A stretch of 64,000 bases of DNA from Candidatus Propionivibrio aalborgensis (GTDB lineage Bacteria > Pseudomonadota > Gammaproteobacteria > Burkholderiales > Rhodocyclaceae). The DNA lies in NCBI RefSeq assembly GCF_900089945.1, contig NZ_FLQY01000246.1, positions 1 to 64,000 of the forward strand, in the 5' to 3' direction. Below the pieces are notes generated by a model. That model was given only the letters and a program-made list of their open reading frames with translations, searched no databases and was not told where the DNA came from. A program made the position numbers and the translations under genes. Below are positions 34,577 to 44,468 of this stretch, one piece after another. Numbering within the stretch: the first letter of the stretch is position 1; every line of letters starts with the position of its first letter.

Positions 34577-36728
34577 TGGTTTCCTGTACAACCGATAGCT
34601 TCGCCTGGATATCAAGCGCCACTTGGGTCGCCTGCAGTTGTTGCCAAAGGGGAATCGGCCAGTCGCCGCCATTACGGACGGCTGAAGAAAAGGCCGCAAC
34701 TTCCTCGCGATGCCCCTTCTCCATCCGCGTGGTCTCGAAATTCCTGATGCCTTTCGCCCCGACCGCATCGAACCGCCGGTAGTCGTCTACGCTCAACACT
34801 TTGCCGTCCACATAGACATCGACACGCTCCTTGGAATGTCCGGCTGCGCCAAGCGCCGTATAGGTCAAGGTGGCGACCGATCCATCGTCGAAACTCAGGG
34901 TAGCAACGAAGTTGTCGCTCGGTCCATAGTGGGCAGTGCCGGAGCTTATGGCAGCAACGTCGACACGCCGTACGCGGGCACCCGTCAACCGGGTAAAGAA
35001 GTCATAGAAATGGCAGGCCTCGCCCAGGTTGCGACCACCTCCTTCCGCACTCTGGACCCAGTGGTCACGTGCGATGAAACCAGCATTGACTCGGTAGTTG
35101 ATAATCATCGGCGCGACACGATTCGCCGTGGCGCGAGCCAGCGCTTCGGCGTAGGGTGAGAAACGCCGGTTAAAGCCCACCATCAACACGGGCGCGCCAT
35201 CACCTGCAGCTTCGTAGAAGTCGCGGATGGCGTCGAGTTCCGCCTGGGCCAGGCACAGCGGCTTTTCCACGAAGACGTGTTTTCCCGCCTGCAGCGCCTC
35301 CAGCACCAGCGGCCCGTGCGTGTTGTGACGGGTGGCGATCATTACCGCATCGACTGCGCGATCGGAGAGTACCGCATGGTAGTCCGTCGAGGCGAACTCG
35401 GCGCCGAACTGGCGGGCAACATTCGTTGCATTGTGGCCTTGACGCGTGACCACCCCGGCCAGACTGAACGCCTCCGGCATCGCGGCGACGATCGGCATCA
35501 GTGTGCCACGAGCGAAGCCGCCGGCACCGAGCACGGCAAGGCGTATGGCACCGGGCCGGCCGCTCCTGGCGCCCGGATTGGGAACACGTCGTACCGGCTG
35601 CTTCTCATCGTTGACAGGATACGAGAGCAGAAGTGCGAGCGGCCGGGCATCGCCTGTCTGCAACGCCTGATAGGCATCGCCTGCACGTTCGACCGGATGG
35701 ACGCCCTCGATCAGCGGCGCGATTCTGAGCCGTCCGTCAGACATCAGGCGCAGGCATTCCTGCATATTGCGGTTTTCCGTCCAGCGTACATAGGCGAGCG
35801 GGTAATCGAGCCCCGCCTCCTCGTAGGTGCGGTCGTAACGGCCTGGTCCATAGGAAGTAGACACAAAGAAATCCAGCTCCTTGGCGTAGAAGTCGCCGCG
35901 TTGAAGATCGAGACCGACGTCGCCTACCAGCACCACCCGTCCCTTGCGCCGGCAACAGTGGAAGGCGGTGGCAACGATGTCGCTTGAAGCCGCAGCAGCA
36001 GTGACAATGACGCCATCCGCGCCATAGCCGTCAGTCATGCGGGCGACGTCGTCAGCCACCTTGCCGTCGTCGGGGTGAAGAGCCACCGCCATACCGTGAG
36101 CGACGGCCAGACTGAGACGCCTTCGGTCGAGGTCGAGGCCGATCACTCGCACACCGTTGGCGTGTAGCAACTGCTGGGTGAGCTGGCCGAGGATGCCGAG
36201 GCCGATGACCACGAACGTCTCGCCCAAGGTCGGCGCGGCGCGGCGCACGCCCTGCAGAGCGATGGCGCCAAGCGTCACGGTGGATGCGTCGGCAGTCGAG
36301 ACTCCATCCGGAATCGGCACCACCAGATTGCGTGCCACAGCGACCATCTCGGCGTGATAGGCGCTCTGCGAGCCGCCACAGGCAACATGGTCTCCCACCG
36401 CAATGTCGTCGACGCCCGCTCCCACCTCGATCACGACACCGGCCGCCGAGTAACCGAGAGGATGGGCTTCCTCCAGTTTGGCCTTGACGAGATCGCGGGT
36501 CTCCGCCAGTCCATGGCTGCGTACCCGGTCGATTACCTGCTTGACATCCTTCGGGCGCTGCAGGGCGCGCTTCCAGAGGGGAAGGTTGCTGGTGCGCACA
36601 CCGCTCATCTCCGTGCCGACCGAAATGCAGGAGTACTCGAGACGCACCAGCACATGACCCGCCTCTGCGACTGGCGCCGGGACCTCTTCGACTGCAACCC
36701 CGCCGTGGCGGATTAGCACCTGTTTCAC
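34563..36728 (-). CDS. Bi-domain oxidoreductase: MDR alcohol dehydrogenase fused to Gfo/Idh/MocA oxidoreductase
   Basis: 721 residues. The N-terminal half (1 to about 340) is a zinc-type MDR dehydrogenase with CISVGTEMSGVRT and the NAD fold GLGILGQLTQQLLHANGV. The C-terminal half (about 385 to 715) is Gfo/Idh/MocA with LAVLGAGGFARGTLMPIVAA and the EKP motif HVFVEKPLCLAQAELD. Fusions of these two dehydrogenases occur in polysaccharide loci near heparinase-type genes, where they are thought to oxidise a sugar or modify its stereochemistry. ATGA overlap with the GT4 gene downstream. Confidence 0.88.
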   Translation of the reverse strand: MKQVLIRHGGVAVEEVPAPVAEAGHVLVRLEYSCISVGTEMSGVRTSNLPLWKRALQRPKDVKQVIDRVRSHGLAETRDLVKAKLEEAHPLGYSAAGVVIEVGAGVDDIAVGDHVACGGSQSAYHAEMVAVARNLVVPIPDGVSTADASTVTLGAIALQGVRRAAPTLGETFVVIGLGILGQLTQQLLHANGVRVIGLDLDRRRLSLAVAHGMAVALHPDDGKVADDVARMTDGYGADGVIVTAAAASSDIVATAFHCCRRKGRVVLVGDVGLDLQRGDFYAKELDFFVSTSYGPGRYDRTYEEAGLDYPLAYVRWTENRNMQECLRLMSDGRLRIAPLIEGVHPVERAGDAYQALQTGDARPLALLLSYPVNDEKQPVRRVPNPGARSGRPGAIRLAVLGAGGFARGTLMPIVAAMPEAFSLAGVVTRQGHNATNVARQFGAEFASTDYHAVLSDRAVDAVMIATRHNTHGPLVLEALQAGKHVFVEKPLCLAQAELDAIRDFYEAAGDGAPVLMVGFNRRFSPYAEALARATANRVAPMIINYRVNAGFIARDHWVQSAEGGGRNLGEACHFYDFFTRLTGARVRRVDVAAISSGTAHYGPSDNFVATLSFDDGSVATLTYTALGAAGHSKERVDVYVDGKVLSVDDYRRFDAVGAKGIRNFETTRMEKGHREEVAAFSSAVRNGGDWPIPLWQQLQATQVALDIQAKLSVVQETNAGG

Positions 36729-38056
36729 TGTCTGCTCACTCCTTTTTGCACTGCTTTTGCCGCGCCGGCGCGGAGAACATCCCCGAACGCGGCCCGAATG
36801 CGCGCCGCGTCGTGGTTGCGCCCCGCCGTGGCGCGGGCGCCGGCCGACAAGCGTACGCGCAACTCTCTATCGATGATCACCCGGCGCAAGCCTTCGACAA
36901 GATCCCGCAGATCGCGCCGGTCGACCACTTCGGCCCAACCGGCTTTCAGCGCATAGGCGATTTGCGCAGTAGCTGCCGGACCGTATGCGAGAACTGGAGT
37001 GCCAACGGCAAGGTAGGCGGGCACCTTGGTCGGCATGGAATACCGGATGAATCGCATGCTCTCCTGGTCGAAGTTGACCGGCAAGAGCAGCGCATCGGCA
37101 GCGGCGATACGACGGAAAAAGGCCTCGTCGTCTTCTATTGGCGGTTCGATTCGAACCGCCGGGTCGATTGCGAGACGGGCCCTGTAGCGCGCACCGTGAT
37201 CGCTTGGTGTAGCGATAGTGAGGGTCGCTGCGACACCCTCGGCATTGAGCTTGGTCACGGCATGGCAGCAATCGACCAGCGATTCGAGCTGGGCATTGGG
37301 GAAGATCGAGCCGACGTAGAGCAGGTCCGCCGGAGAGCCGGTTGCGAGCGTGGCTTTGGAAAAGGAGCTCCACCGGGCCAGATCAACGGTGTTCTGGAAC
37401 GGTTGGAACGTGCGCCCGTAGCGTTTCCGATAGGCGTCACACATTGCCGGCGAAATGCCTAGGCACTGATCGGCAACCGACATGAAATGTCGCACCCAGC
37501 CCTGCATCCGGCGCTGCTGCCACGGTCCCAACAAGCCCCTGCGATGATTGGCAGCCGCCCAGTCGTCCATGACATGCACCGCCAGGGGAAGCTCGAACCG
37601 GCGTCTGATCTGCTCGATCAGGCTCATCATGCCGTTGGAGCCGAGAATCGTGTACAGCACTTGGGGGCGGAAGTCGGCGATCCAACGTTCCAATTCCGGA
37701 GTCAGACAGGCCCTTTCGGGAAAGCTGTCGCCGAGGATTCGAAGTGCCATGCTCTTCATGCGCGATGCGTCCCCGATCCGGCCTGCGGCAGCCTCTGGGG
37801 CTGACGCGGACACAGCGCTCGCAGCCCGATAGCGACGACGCAGGTGGTCGAACGGCGGAGCAAAATCCAGTTCCCCGGCACCGAGGACAAAGTATCGTTC
37901 GCACACGTCATCCGTGGTGGACTGCGGGTCGTTGTGCACCGTCGCCAAGGCCTCCTTCGGCCAACCCCGAAACAGACTGGAAAACGTAATTCCCCCGCCG
38001 CTGATGCGATTGAAGGCGACGGGGGTGACAAAAAGTACGCGTGGATAATCGTTCAT
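36725..38056 (-). CDS. Glycosyltransferase, GT4-like
   Basis: 443 residues: RVLFVTPVAFNRISGGGITF at the N terminus, LYTILGSNGMMSLIEQIRRR, and a donor domain with DLLYVGSIFPNAQLESLVD and SMPTKVPAYLAVGTPVLAYG, which is the typical GT4 donor end, though the E-x7-E is not clear. By context it builds the repeat unit in the cytoplasm. Confidence 0.8.
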   Translation of the reverse strand: MNDYPRVLFVTPVAFNRISGGGITFSSLFRGWPKEALATVHNDPQSTTDDVCERYFVLGAGELDFAPPFDHLRRRYRAASAVSASAPEAAAGRIGDASRMKSMALRILGDSFPERACLTPELERWIADFRPQVLYTILGSNGMMSLIEQIRRRFELPLAVHVMDDWAAANHRRGLLGPWQQRRMQGWVRHFMSVADQCLGISPAMCDAYRKRYGRTFQPFQNTVDLARWSSFSKATLATGSPADLLYVGSIFPNAQLESLVDCCHAVTKLNAEGVAATLTIATPSDHGARYRARLAIDPAVRIEPPIEDDEAFFRRIAAADALLLPVNFDQESMRFIRYSMPTKVPAYLAVGTPVLAYGPAATAQIAYALKAGWAEVVDRRDLRDLVEGLRRVIIDRELRVRLSAGARATAGRNHDAARIRAAFGDVLRAGAAKAVQKGVSRQ

Positions 38057-38087
38057 GCGACGAAATGCCCTCGGCCTGGACCTGCAA

Positions 38088-39017
38088 TCAGGAAACTACG
38101 GGGCACACACATGCCCGGCGCAGTTCGTCAATTCCGGCTTCGATCGACATTTTCGGCATCCACCCGGTAGCCTTGTTGAGAAGCGTGGCGTCAAGCACGT
38201 TGGCAGCCACATCAAAGCCGCGGAGTGGCAAGTAGCGGACCACAGTATGGCTTTGGTCTTGCCCGGTCACGATGCCAGCGAGGCGCAAAATATCATTGTT
38301 GGAGTACCCGATGCCGGTACCGATATTGTAGGTAGCGCCGACAACTCCTTCTGTCAGACTGGCGACGATCCCGGCAGCAACGTCGCTTACATGAACGTAG
38401 TCACGCACCACACTGCCATCTCCGTAAATCTGCAGCGGCTGCCCGCAAGCTGCGGCCCTTACTGCAGCCGTGACAAAGCCGCCGCCCATTCCGCCGTCGC
38501 ATCTCGCGCCATAGGCATTGCCCGGCCGCACGATGACCACGGGAAGTCCCTGAAGGGCATGATACATCTGGGCATACCGCTCAATGGTTAACTTGGTGAT
38601 GCCGTAGGGCGAGATAGGGTTGGTCGGCGCGCCCTCCAGGATCGGCAGACTGGCGGCATTGCCGTAGACAGTGCCGCCAGATGATACGAGAACGAACCGG
38701 CCGACGCCTGCGGCAGCAACCTGTTGAAAAAGCGTGACCGTGGGCGACACATTTGCAATCAGATCATGGATCGGGTCGGAAAAGCTGGTGCTCGGGACCG
38801 TTGCGTATGCCAGATGAACAATCGCATCAACGCGGGTCAGCACCTCGACCAAGGCATCTCTTGCATCGTAGGCAGTTCTGATGTACTCGACCTCGGCGGG
38901 CAGGCCTAGCGGACGCGGCGACCGGCCAATCACGATTGCGGCGTCTTCGCGCGAGAGCAGCTGACGAACCAGCCACTGGCCGATGAAGCCGCCGCCACCG
39001 ATAACGCAAACCTTCAA
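38088..39017 (-). CDS. NAD-dependent nucleotide-sugar epimerase/dehydratase (SDR)
   Basis: 309 residues: VCVIGGGGFIGQWLVRQLLS (GxGGFxG), VLVSSGGTVYG, the catalytic pair YGITKLTIERYAQM (YxxxK) and VVIVRPGNAYG. Pattern resembles UDP-glucose 4-epimerases and related UDP-sugar enzymes. It supplies a nucleotide sugar for one of the glycosyltransferases. One base separates it from the GT8-like gene upstream. Confidence 0.88.
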   Translation of the reverse strand: MKVCVIGGGGFIGQWLVRQLLSREDAAIVIGRSPRPLGLPAEVEYIRTAYDARDALVEVLTRVDAIVHLAYATVPSTSFSDPIHDLIANVSPTVTLFQQVAAAGVGRFVLVSSGGTVYGNAASLPILEGAPTNPISPYGITKLTIERYAQMYHALQGLPVVIVRPGNAYGARCDGGMGGGFVTAAVRAAACGQPLQIYGDGSVVRDYVHVSDVAAGIVASLTEGVVGATYNIGTGIGYSNNDILRLAGIVTGQDQSHTVVRYLPLRGFDVAANVLDATLLNKATGWMPKMSIEAGIDELRRACVCPVVS

Positions 39018-39018
39018 T

Positions 39019-39966
39019 TCAGTCTCGCAGGATCAATGCAATGTTCCTGCGGCCTCCCCATAGCGCACGTAGCGATTTGCGGAACCCCGGAAATTTCAGC
39101 AGATGCTGCACGCCATGTTGCCCGGCCATGCGACGAGCTTGCCCAAGTGCAGCCAAGTAAGGGCGGTAAACCAGTTTTTTCACAGCCTCAGGCAGCGGAT
39201 AGGCACCCCTGTACATTAGCGACAGCCGGCATGTGATAGGCTGAAATCCCTGAAAATGAAAGAACAATAATTCCTCGCCATCGACAAGAACTTGCGTCCC
39301 CTTTTGGGTAAAGCAGTAGCGTCCAACGTTCCAGGGCGCAACGTTGAGCCCCTTATGTACGACTCCCGGCGCCACATGAAACTGCTCCACCAGTTGCTCA
39401 AGGTACTTCTGGTCTCCGTACGCGCCTTCCGTCGGACGAGAGCTGACCGCTCCGGCACAGAGTCCTCGCCAAGTGACCAGGGCCGCCCTCCCGGCCTTAC
39501 TGTTCCGGAATGCGGCAAAGCCCGCGTTGTATCGTCCGGCCGTTGCTTCGAATTCAGCAAAAGTCGGGGCAAAGTTGTGCGGTGTAAACACGCAGTCAAA
39601 TCCATTCCGACCCATCAGCGCCGGTGAAATCCGACCGAAGACCAGCGAGTCGGCATCCAGGTAAACGGCCCACTCGGCATCCGGGTAAGCGTCCAGAACA
39701 TGTGACAGTAGGAACGGCTTGGTCGTCCAGCAAAACTCCGCGACATTGCGCCCATCCTTCAAGGCGAGCAACTCGCCAAAAATAAATGAGTCGGGGCCGA
39801 GGACTTTGGCGCCCGGCAGGTCCATCTTTGCCAAAGCTGCGGCGGAAGCTGCATCCATGCACCCGAGAAGCAGCACATCGTCAGCGTTGTGCGAAGCAAA
39901 GGATCGTGTCAGGGCTATCGCTCGATCCAAATAGCCGCTGTCGAACAACGTAGTGTATACAATCAT
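39019..39966 (-). CDS. Nucleotide-diphospho-sugar transferase (GT8-like)
   Basis: 315 residues: MIVYTTLFDSGYLDRAIALT, then WAVYLDADSLVFGRISPALM carrying the DXD motif that coordinates Mn-UDP, and NAGFAAFRNSKAG with YGDQKYLEQLVEQF, typical of family 8/sugar-nucleotidyl transfer proteins. It probably adds one sugar; acceptor unknown. It sits beside an SDR epimerase that may make its donor. Confidence 0.78.
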   Translation of the reverse strand: MIVYTTLFDSGYLDRAIALTRSFASHNADDVLLLGCMDAASAAALAKMDLPGAKVLGPDSFIFGELLALKDGRNVAEFCWTTKPFLLSHVLDAYPDAEWAVYLDADSLVFGRISPALMGRNGFDCVFTPHNFAPTFAEFEATAGRYNAGFAAFRNSKAGRAALVTWRGLCAGAVSSRPTEGAYGDQKYLEQLVEQFHVAPGVVHKGLNVAPWNVGRYCFTQKGTQVLVDGEELLFFHFQGFQPITCRLSLMYRGAYPLPEAVKKLVYRPYLAALGQARRMAGQHGVQHLLKFPGFRKSLRALWGGRRNIALILRD

Positions 39967-39967
39967 G

Positions 39968-40948
39968 CTATCGAACCGTAAAAACTACCGTGGTCGAGTG
40001 CCCGCGAGGGCGCATTTCCGCAGGTAAAATCCCTCTTCGTAGCATCGGCACCAGCATGGCTGCAATCTTACTGTAGACGCGAAGTCGGAACGAATCGTCG
40101 ACCAGACCGATCTTCTGCTGTCGCGCGTCCAGGCCCCGGATCACCAGCGCATTCAGATAGCCTTCCAAATGCTCCTCTGCCAAGATGTCGTTGAAGATCT
40201 TTCGGATTTCCAGCCCATACAGGCGCGCGATTGAGCGCAATGCCTCGTCGCTCCACCATGAAACGTGGTGCGGAGGACAGTTCAAAATGTTATTGATTGC
40301 GAATCGAAGGAACGAGTCTGCACTTGGTACCGAAACTATCAGACGACCGCCCGGTTTCAAACACCGAATGCTCGCGTCAAGGAAACTCCTCGGGCCAGCT
40401 ACGTGCTCCAGGACTTGGAATGCGCAAACGACATCGACAGACGCCGGATGCCGCCTCGAATACTCCTCGACCGTCTGTGAGAAGACAGTCAGGTGGCGCG
40501 CGCGGGCCTCGGCTGCCGCTGCGCCGGACAGCTCCAAGCCAACATAATGCTCCGTGCTGATGTAATTTGAAAAATTGCCGTCTCCACAGCCGATATCAAG
40601 CACGCTATCCGACTGGCCGATCTCCTGTGCCGCAATCAGGAACTCCTGCTTTTCCTTGATGTAATACCATCCGTGGTCCCGCAGTGCCTGGTAAAAGCAC
40701 TCTGGTCCGGTGATAGCGGGGTAGAAAAAGCGGAAGTCACAACCCTTGCACCGGTACGACGACAGTTTGGTAACGTCCGAAAAGAGATCGCTCACGTCGA
40801 TACCGAGTGTTTCGCGGTAAAGCTTCACCAAGACAGGCGGAGCCAGCGTCCGATGAATCTCTGCACTATTTCCATGACATAACGGGCACTGCATGCCTTC
40901 AACAGATTCTGTCACCGGAACGTTTTCATGCTTTGAAGCAGATATCAT
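39968..40948 (-). CDS. Zinc-ribbon class I SAM-dependent methyltransferase
   Basis: 326 residues with an N-terminal zinc ribbon (CPLCHG at residues 21-26 and CKGCDF about 70) and a SAM core containing SVLDIGCGDGNFSNYISTE and FQVLEHVAGPRSFLDASIRC. Zinc-ribbon methyltransferases often act on nucleotide-linked sugars. The start was chosen for the ATGA overlap with the upstream gene. Substrate unknown. Confidence 0.85.
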   Translation of the reverse strand: MISASKHENVPVTESVEGMQCPLCHGNSAEIHRTLAPPVLVKLYRETLGIDVSDLFSDVTKLSSYRCKGCDFRFFYPAITGPECFYQALRDHGWYYIKEKQEFLIAAQEIGQSDSVLDIGCGDGNFSNYISTEHYVGLELSGAAAAEARARHLTVFSQTVEEYSRRHPASVDVVCAFQVLEHVAGPRSFLDASIRCLKPGGRLIVSVPSADSFLRFAINNILNCPPHHVSWWSDEALRSIARLYGLEIRKIFNDILAEEHLEGYLNALVIRGLDARQQKIGLVDDSFRLRVYSKIAAMLVPMLRRGILPAEMRPRGHSTTVVFTVR

Positions 40949-42597
40949 CGATCGTTCTCCGGTAATGCACGCTGCTCATCCTGCAACAAGTCGCTCACTG
41001 CATCTTTCGCTATCCAGGCAGCAAGGGTTCGCAGGTCTTCTCCCGGTTGCCATGTTCTGACAGGCACAGTTCGCGTATTCTGTGCCAAGTCTTTCAATCC
41101 ATAGGTATTGGCGTTGAAGTCGAGGAGAAACGATCGCATTGGAAGCGGACGAAGAGTGAGCGCCCCATAATAGTGCCGACGCGCAAGACTCCTCGTTTCA
41201 GAATCCAGCTTGGGCTGCAAGTGCAGCGCAGAAAGTACCTGTGCGTACTCTTCACGGGATCCGGGGTCGATGGTGAAGCCAAGGCCGGTATATCGGCCGG
41301 TACCCGCCGTAACTACGGGGATCCCGAGACAGGGTAGTTCCATCCCAATGGTCCCTCTTACCGTCAGACCGACGTCTGCAACGTCGAATAGCGAGGCCGT
41401 GTTGATAGGTGTATCCGCAGGCATAATCTTGACGTGATCCGGCAACTTGCCGAAAGCCTGCGTCAGCGCCTGCACTTCAAGTTGCTCCAGCGGCGCATCA
41501 TCCATTTGCGAACGCCAGACGTTCACCGGATGAACCTTGACGATCCAGTTCACCCGGGGGTTGGCGATTGCCAGCCGAACCGTCTCGACCAGCCATTGCT
41601 CATAATCGTCATAGAGACTTTCCCCGTAGAAGAACGTTGCGTCATACAGGATGTGAGCAAAGATCACTGCTGTCTTGCGGGCGGTATCAAGCGAAAGGAG
41701 TTGGCGAACCTCATCCGCAGGCAACCGCTTCTTTCCGTCCTGCAGCTTCTGACGGTTGTACCAACCTCCATCCCGGTAATTTGCCTCAATCGTTTCAATT
41801 ACCGCCTGATCGTTCTTTTCCGTCCAGGGAAGAGACTTGAGCTTCGCCCATGTCGCGGGAGACAAGGCCATCGGATGCATCGCCCTGTTTGCGAGGCGAT
41901 AGCGGGTGTACATCAGGGAATCGGAGCGTGGAGCACCAAACCACTGAATTGAGTCGCAGCCCGAAAGCAGGCAAGCATCGAATACCTCTCCCGCCGGGGT
42001 ATAGCCGCGTTCATTGAACAGAGCCCGGGCAGGTTTCACCTCCGATATCAACATGGTTGCTGCATCCGCTGCCTGGATCGAATCCGCAAGAGCCCCCAGT
42101 ACGAGCGAACGGACGCCCTGGTCGGAAAGATCGAGGCGGCCTTCGCGACGAATGCGAAGCACCTTGGAAAGCGCATTGCGGCCAATTCGCACACCTGCTC
42201 GCTCGATTCCAGACAAGTCGGCTGTCGTCACGGCATTCCCCATGAGCCGCTCCGCCTCTACCTCGCCTGGCCGACGATGAACCGCTGCCAGGTACTTGTT
42301 GAAATAGGCGAACTCGACGTCAGGGCATGCCGCCCGATAAAGACGCTCCAGGATCGGCTCCCGGCGAGGCAGCAATACGGTCGAACGAAGACCCTCCTGC
42401 GACAAACAGCCGGCGATGAGTGACTCGACCTTTGCCGTACCTATCATTGTGAACAGATCGCAAACAAGAACCCGGCCACGAAATGCGGGGCGCGCCTCGG
42501 CGCGCAAGCCCGACAGCATTCGCCGCCAGGCCAAGGCGTCGATTTCGAGCAAAGCCCGACGCCACGCGCGGCGGGGAAGCGGCAGAATCCGCTTCAA
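40945..42597 (-). CDS. Large GT-B-like capsule/surface glycan protein, function unknown
   Basis: 550 residues and I cannot place it in a characterised family. The C-terminal third has features of GT-B donor domains and KpsC/KpsS-like capsule enzymes: VNWIVKVHPVNVWRSQ, SLFDVADVGLTVRGTIGMEL and LGIPVVTAGTGRYTGLGFTI, where the Gly/Glu-rich segment would bind nucleotide phosphates. The N-terminal two thirds are predicted soluble. It is located immediately downstream of neuA, which suggests that it may use CMP-nonulosonate as donor. That link is inference from position. Confidence 0.55.
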   Translation of the reverse strand: MKRILPLPRRAWRRALLEIDALAWRRMLSGLRAEARPAFRGRVLVCDLFTMIGTAKVESLIAGCLSQEGLRSTVLLPRREPILERLYRAACPDVEFAYFNKYLAAVHRRPGEVEAERLMGNAVTTADLSGIERAGVRIGRNALSKVLRIRREGRLDLSDQGVRSLVLGALADSIQAADAATMLISEVKPARALFNERGYTPAGEVFDACLLSGCDSIQWFGAPRSDSLMYTRYRLANRAMHPMALSPATWAKLKSLPWTEKNDQAVIETIEANYRDGGWYNRQKLQDGKKRLPADEVRQLLSLDTARKTAVIFAHILYDATFFYGESLYDDYEQWLVETVRLAIANPRVNWIVKVHPVNVWRSQMDDAPLEQLEVQALTQAFGKLPDHVKIMPADTPINTASLFDVADVGLTVRGTIGMELPCLGIPVVTAGTGRYTGLGFTIDPGSREEYAQVLSALHLQPKLDSETRSLARRHYYGALTLRPLPMRSFLLDFNANTYGLKDLAQNTRTVPVRTWQPGEDLRTLAAWIAKDAVSDLLQDEQRALPENDR

Positions 42598-43287
42598 CTA
42601 AATGCGATCCCGGAGCCGACGCTCGGCCGCAGCGAGATCTGCCGGGGTATCGATGTCGATGGACGACTCTTCGTCCATCAAATAGGGGATGATTCGCCCG
42701 CCGTAGATGAACTCCGGCAATCGTCCCGTGCGAGTGATATAGATTGCCGCTCCGTTACGCGCATAGGCCGGCTCCTTGTCCTGCCGACGAGTTGGCTGTG
42801 ATGCGTCGAGAAACGACTCGAGGTAACCTTCCGGGGTCTTGCGCATTACCGAGTAGGGATTGAATATGTGCGGCACCGGAATGCAGCTGACAAGGCTGTC
42901 TGCAGTCGCATCAGCTTCGAATAACGCTATTGCATCGTCAATGTGCGCAGCAGTGCGCAACGGAGACGTCGGCTGCAGGGTCATTACAGCGTCTGGGACG
43001 TAACTTGTCTTCGCCATTTCGCGGACTACATGAAGCAGCACTTCTCGAGTATCTGCCTGGTCATCGGCAAGAGCTGCGGGGCGCATCAGTACCTCCGCGC
43101 CCAGGGCACGACTCACCGCTAGAATTTCGTCGTCATCGCTTGACACGACAGTTCGGTCGAGACATTTTGCGGCATGTGCTGCCAGGATAGAGTAGGCGAT
43201 CAACGGACGCCCGGCGAGCGGACAAATGTTTTTGCGAGGAATCCCCTTGGAACCACCACGCGCGGGAATCACGGCCAATATACGCAT
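42598..43287 (-). CDS. neuA: CMP-nonulosonate cytidylyltransferase (NeuA/LegF/PseF family)
   Basis: 229 residues: MRILAVIPARGGSKGIPRKN contains the CTP-binding RGGSKGIPRKN (residues 10-20), followed by VVSSDDDEILAVSRALGAEV and MTLQPTSPLRTAAHIDDAI. The enzyme activates a nine-carbon acidic sugar as CMP-sugar using CTP. The length and core are like those of bacterial acylneuraminate cytidylyltransferases, which also accept legionaminic or pseudaminic acid. It abuts the GT-B-like gene and lies just downstream of neuC and neuB. Confidence 0.9.
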   Translation of the reverse strand: MRILAVIPARGGSKGIPRKNICPLAGRPLIAYSILAAHAAKCLDRTVVSSDDDEILAVSRALGAEVLMRPAALADDQADTREVLLHVVREMAKTSYVPDAVMTLQPTSPLRTAAHIDDAIALFEADATADSLVSCIPVPHIFNPYSVMRKTPEGYLESFLDASQPTRRQDKEPAYARNGAAIYITRTGRLPEFIYGGRIIPYLMDEESSIDIDTPADLAAAERRLRDRI

Positions 43288-43301
43288 CTCCGGTGGCTCT
43301 A

Positions 43302-44456
43302 CTAGTAGGTGATTTGCTTCTGGACGTTCACCGGCCCCAGAAACGCCAGCTTTTCAGCGATCCTCTCGCCGGCTTTGCCATCCCCGTAGATATCCTGCAT
43401 GGAATAACACCCATGGGAAATCTGTGTCGCGAGGGCATCGGCGATATCGGCAGCACTCGAACCCACATCCATGACATTGCTCCCGCGCTCTCTTGCCGTC
43501 TGGCGACTGCCGATGTTCACTACAGGCGTCCCGATGAATGCACCTTCACGAATGCCGCTCGACGAGTTTCCGACAAGACAAGCTGCCCGCTTCATCAGTT
43601 TGATATACGTCTCCGTCGGCAGATTCTTGAAAAAATGCATATTCTCGGCTTGGGTGTGTTCTCGCCATTTGCGCATGCCGCGTGCGATATCCTCGGAACC
43701 TGCATCGGCGTTCGGCCAAAGCACGATTGCCTGGATCCCGCGTTTACGCACCGCTTTCAGGGTCTCCGTGATTTGCTGCTCACCTTCGCCATATTCGGTC
43801 GTAACGGAATGCTGGCTGACGATCACAAAGGGTGTCCTCAGGTCAATCCTGTCGCCAACGCCGAGGTCGAATATATGGCTATCCAGATCATCGCCATCCT
43901 GTCGTAGGATTTCTGCCACCAGATCTATTCTCGGACAGCCGACGCGGAAAACCATCTCCGGCCGTTCGCCAAGCTTGATGATGCGCTCTGCCGCATCGCG
44001 GCTGGCGGGAAAGTGGATGTGGGCAAACTTGGTCACGGCGTGCCGGATGCTTTCGTCAATTGTTCCCGACACCTCACCGCCCATGGTATGGGCAACCGGA
44101 ATGTTCATATAGGCGGCGGCCAGAGTCGTTGCCATGGTCTCGAAGCGGTCGCCGACAGTAATCACAACATCCGGTTTTAGCCGCTCGAATACCGACGGCA
44201 ATTCAATCAGGCCGATGCCGGTCGATTTGGCCATGGTTGCCGGGGTTTCGCCCTCGATCAGGATATGCAATCGCTCATCGATCGCAAAGCCATCCCGCTC
44301 GATCAGGTTAACCACCTGGCCATAGCGATCAAGGACCGCCGAGGCCGTGGCGACGATCTGCAGTTCCAGATCGGGGTGACCCTGTATTGCGCGCATTGCG
44401 GACTTGATCGAACTGTAGTTCGCTCGCGATCCGATCACGGTACATATTCTTTTCAT
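43302..44456 (-). CDS. neuC: Hydrolysing UDP-N-acetylhexosamine 2-epimerase (NeuC/LegG family)
   Basis: 384 residues. ICTVIGSRANYSSIKSAMRA at the N terminus, TVGDRFETMATTLAAAYM, HTMGGEVSGTIDESIRHAV and GNSSSGIREGAFIGTPVV give the epimerase fold. NeuC makes ManNAc from UDP-GlcNAc; the LegG variant works on UDP-diacetylbacillosamine to give 2,4-diacetamido-2,4,6-trideoxymannose, the precursor of legionaminic acid. Sequence alone cannot tell which. Gene order neuB-neuC-neuA suggests one pathway. Confidence 0.88.
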   Translation of the reverse strand: MKRICTVIGSRANYSSIKSAMRAIQGHPDLELQIVATASAVLDRYGQVVNLIERDGFAIDERLHILIEGETPATMAKSTGIGLIELPSVFERLKPDVVITVGDRFETMATTLAAAYMNIPVAHTMGGEVSGTIDESIRHAVTKFAHIHFPASRDAAERIIKLGERPEMVFRVGCPRIDLVAEILRQDGDDLDSHIFDLGVGDRIDLRTPFVIVSQHSVTTEYGEGEQQITETLKAVRKRGIQAIVLWPNADAGSEDIARGMRKWREHTQAENMHFFKNLPTETYIKLMKRAACLVGNSSSGIREGAFIGTPVVNIGSRQTARERGSNVMDVGSSAADIADALATQISHGCYSMQDIYGDGKAGERIAEKLAFLGPVNVQKQITY

Positions 44457-44468
44457 CTTTGCCGGTCC

